Positions 5,104 through 6,564 of a DNA stretch of 6,564 bases are shown here, piece after piece (the stretch's first letter is position 1; every line of letters begins with the position of its first letter). This DNA is from an uncultured Clostridia bacterium (GTDB taxonomy: Bacteria; Bacillota; Clostridia; Oscillospirales; CAG-272), in contig CAJGDZ010000099.1 of NCBI GenBank assembly GCA_904502055.1, positions 1 to 6,564 of the forward strand. Direction: 5' to 3'. The notes beneath the pieces are model-generated. The model had not been told where the DNA came from, made no database searches, and was given only the letters and a program-made list of their open reading frames with translations. The translations under genes were made by a program, and so were the position numbers.

Positions 5104-6486
5104 TTACTTTTTCAGATATCTATCGATCGCCGCAGCGGCAGTCTTTCCGGCACCCATGGCAAGGATCACGGTGGCCGCGCCGGTCACGGCGTCGCCGCCT
5201 GCATAAACTCCCTCACGTGAGGTAAGTCCCCTCTCGTCGGTCACAATGCCGCCCCACCTTGTGGTCTCCAGTCCCTTTGTGGTGGATTTGATCAGCGGGT
5301 TGGGTGAGGTGCCGAGCGCCATAATGACACAGTCCACCGCCAGCTCAAATTCGCTTCCTTCCTTTGCCACAGGGCGGCAACGTCCCGATGCATCGGGCTC
5401 ACCAAGCTCCATCTCTACGCAACGAATGCCCGTGACGTTTTTCTTGTCATCACCGAGGATGGCCGTGGGATTGGTAAGCAAACGGAATTCAATCCCCTCC
5501 TCGATGGCGTGCTCGACCTCCTCGCGTCTGGCAGGAAGCTCTTCCATACTGCGGCGGTACACGATGCTGACCTCAGCGCCAAAGCGTCTGGCACATCTTG
5601 CGGCATCCATCGCGACGTTTCCGCCGCCCACGACCGCCACGCGAAGCGGACGCTGTACGGGGGTAGCGCTGTTTTCGCGGTATGCCTTCATCAAATTCAC
5701 GCGTGTTAAAAATTCATTGGCGGAATAGACGCCGTTTAGATTTTCGCCCTCAATCCCCATAAACTTGGGCAATCCGGCCCCCGTGCCGATAAAGACGGCC
5801 TCAAAGCCCATATCCTCCATCAGCTCATCCACCGTATAGGTCTTGCCGATCACGGCATTGGTCTCGATCCTTACACCAAGTGCGCGAAGTCCGTCGATCT
5901 CCTTGCCCACGATGGCCTTGGGGAGACGGAATTCGGGAATTCCGTAAACCAGAACGCCGCCTGCCAGGTGAAGCGCCTCAAACACCGTGACCTCATAGCC
6001 CTTTTTGGCGAGGTCACCGGCGCAGGTCAGACCCGAGGGACCCGAGCCGACAACGGCAACCTTATGTCCGTTGGAGGTAGGACGCTCGATGGGAGCATCT
6101 GCCCTTGCATTATGATAATCTGCAACAAAGCGCTCCAGACGGCCGATGGCAACCGGCTCGCCCTTGATGCCTCTGACGCACTTTCCCTCACACTGGTTTT
6201 CCTGCGGACATACGCGACCGCAGACCGCGGGAAGGCTGGTTGCTTCGGAAAGGATCTTATACGCCTCCTCAAACTCGCCCTCGGCCACCTTGGCCACAAA
6301 GGCGGGAATGTGGATCTTTACGGGACAACCCGAAACACAAGGCATGTGTTTACATCCAAGGCATCGCTTGGCCTCGTCGATCGCCGCCTCTGCCGTATAG
6401 CCGAGTGCGACCTCGTCAAAATTCTTGTTGCGAACGTCGGGGGCCTGCGTAGGCATCACGTTACGTTTTGGTGACATATTTGCCAT
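5104..6486 (-). CDS. gltA: GltA/NfnB-type FAD and Fe-S NAD(P)H oxidoreductase (glutamate synthase small-subunit family)
   Basis: A 460-residue protein related to the small subunit (GltD) of NADPH glutamate synthase and to NfnB, the large subunit of electron-bifurcating NADH-dependent ferredoxin:NADP+ oxidoreductase. An N-terminal Fe-S domain holds eight cysteines: C42, C45, C50, C54 (CLGCKHMPCVSGCP) and C89, C93, C99, C103 (CGRVCPQENQCEGKC). Next come the FAD-binding GSGPSG (147-152), the NAD(P)H-binding GGGNVAMDAA (287-296) and the FAD-closing AGGDAVTGAATV (429-440). The length matches the short stand-alone gltA/NfnB class. No large glutamate synthase subunit is seen. The gene before it, whose tail is visible, leaves one base between stop and ATG, which fits an NfnA-NfnB pair but does not prove it. 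SD GGAGG (6500-6496) is 9 bases from the ATG and lies inside the upstream gene. Confidence 0.9.
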   Translation of the reverse strand: MANMSPKRNVMPTQAPDVRNKNFDEVALGYTAEAAIDEAKRCLGCKHMPCVSGCPVKIHIPAFVAKVAEGEFEEAYKILSEATSLPAVCGRVCPQENQCEGKCVRGIKGEPVAIGRLERFVADYHNARADAPIERPTSNGHKVAVVGSGPSGLTCAGDLAKKGYEVTVFEALHLAGGVLVYGIPEFRLPKAIVGKEIDGLRALGVRIETNAVIGKTYTVDELMEDMGFEAVFIGTGAGLPKFMGIEGENLNGVYSANEFLTRVNLMKAYRENSATPVQRPLRVAVVGGGNVAMDAARCARRFGAEVSIVYRRSMEELPARREEVEHAIEEGIEFRLLTNPTAILGDDKKNVTGIRCVEMELGEPDASGRCRPVAKEGSEFELAVDCVIMALGTSPNPLIKSTTKGLETTRWGGIVTDERGLTSREGVYAGGDAVTGAATVILAMGAGKTAAAAIDRYLKK

Positions 6487-6487
6487 C

Positions 6488-6564
6488 TCACTTCACCTCC
6501 ATACGGAAGAGATTGCAGGTCTCCTCGTGCGCCTTGCGCTCAAAGGGCTTATACATTCCGCTTC
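6488..6564 (-). CDS. C-terminus of the upstream gene, possibly the NfnA-type small subunit
   Basis: The last 24 codons of a minus-strand gene enter from the right edge and stop at TGA 6490-6488, one base before the gltA/nfnB-type ATG. The tail ends CNLFRMEVK. Charged residues, an SD for the next gene inside it and near-contact with that gene support real coding. In Clostridia the gene in this position is commonly the ferredoxin-NADP reductase/sulfide dehydrogenase subunit (NfnA/SudB). The identity here rests on context and on a loose likeness of the tail, not on a motif. Confidence 0.6.
   Translation of the reverse strand, partial: SGMYKPFERKAHEETCNLFRMEVK
6496..6509 (-). promoter_or_regulatory. 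Small hairpin over the gltA/nfnB-type SD
   Basis: On the minus strand CTTCC (6509-6505) can pair with the SD GGAGG (6500-6496) across the loop GTAT, with one G-U pair. Both arms lie in the last codons of the upstream gene, so a ribosome finishing that gene would free the SD. The stem is only five pairs. Confidence 0.35.

Noticed and set aside
5968..6474. 168-residue plus-strand open frame opposite the gltA/nfnB-type gene
   Set aside because: Antisense to the conserved Fe-S and FAD domains; no independent support.

Overview
The window looks like chromosomal DNA from a low-to-mid-GC Gram-positive anaerobe, most likely a Clostridia member (Oscillospiraceae/Lachnospiraceae-like gut bacterium). 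The grounds are strong purine-rich Shine-Dalgarno (SD) sites, SigA-type promoters, compact intrinsic terminators, and the presence of HflX, a YigZ/IMPACT protein and a short GltA/NfnB-type flavoprotein. No taxonomic marker gene is present, so this is inference. There is no sign of mobile DNA, CRISPR, rRNA or tRNA.

Layout, left to right. (1) Positions 1-88 probably hold the start of a minus-strand gene that runs off the left edge; a 9-bp-arm inverted repeat surrounds its start codon. (2) Positions 130-2052 are a plus-strand pair: hflX, a ribosome-splitting GTPase with a TTG start, and a YigZ/IMPACT-family gene 3 bp behind it. A bidirectional terminator at 2054-2088 closes this unit and also serves the convergent unit. 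(3) Positions 4995-2088 on the minus strand hold an AraC-type regulator with its own promoter. Behind it, from a second promoter, come a NagB-like sugar-phosphate deaminase/isomerase and a Gfo/Idh/MocA protein of the GH109-like branch. This reads as a small carbohydrate (probably amino-sugar) module with a local regulator. (4) Positions 6564-5104 on the minus strand hold the tail of an upstream gene and, 1 bp behind it, a GltA/NfnB-type FAD/Fe-S NAD(P)H oxidoreductase ending at a strong terminator. The upstream tail is probably the small NfnA-type partner.

The protein families are all known, and I see no clearly new biological system. The less ordinary signals are regulatory. SD sequences of three genes sit inside small hairpins, two of them at coupled gene junctions. 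A perfect 14-bp inverted repeat has one copy filling the araC promoter spacer and the other at the araC stop codon, upstream of the nagB-like promoter. The nagB-like and araC genes each have a first ATG that the SD (and, for araC, the promoter) argue against. The NagB-like enzyme has altered catalytic-loop residues and sits next to a GH109-like enzyme.
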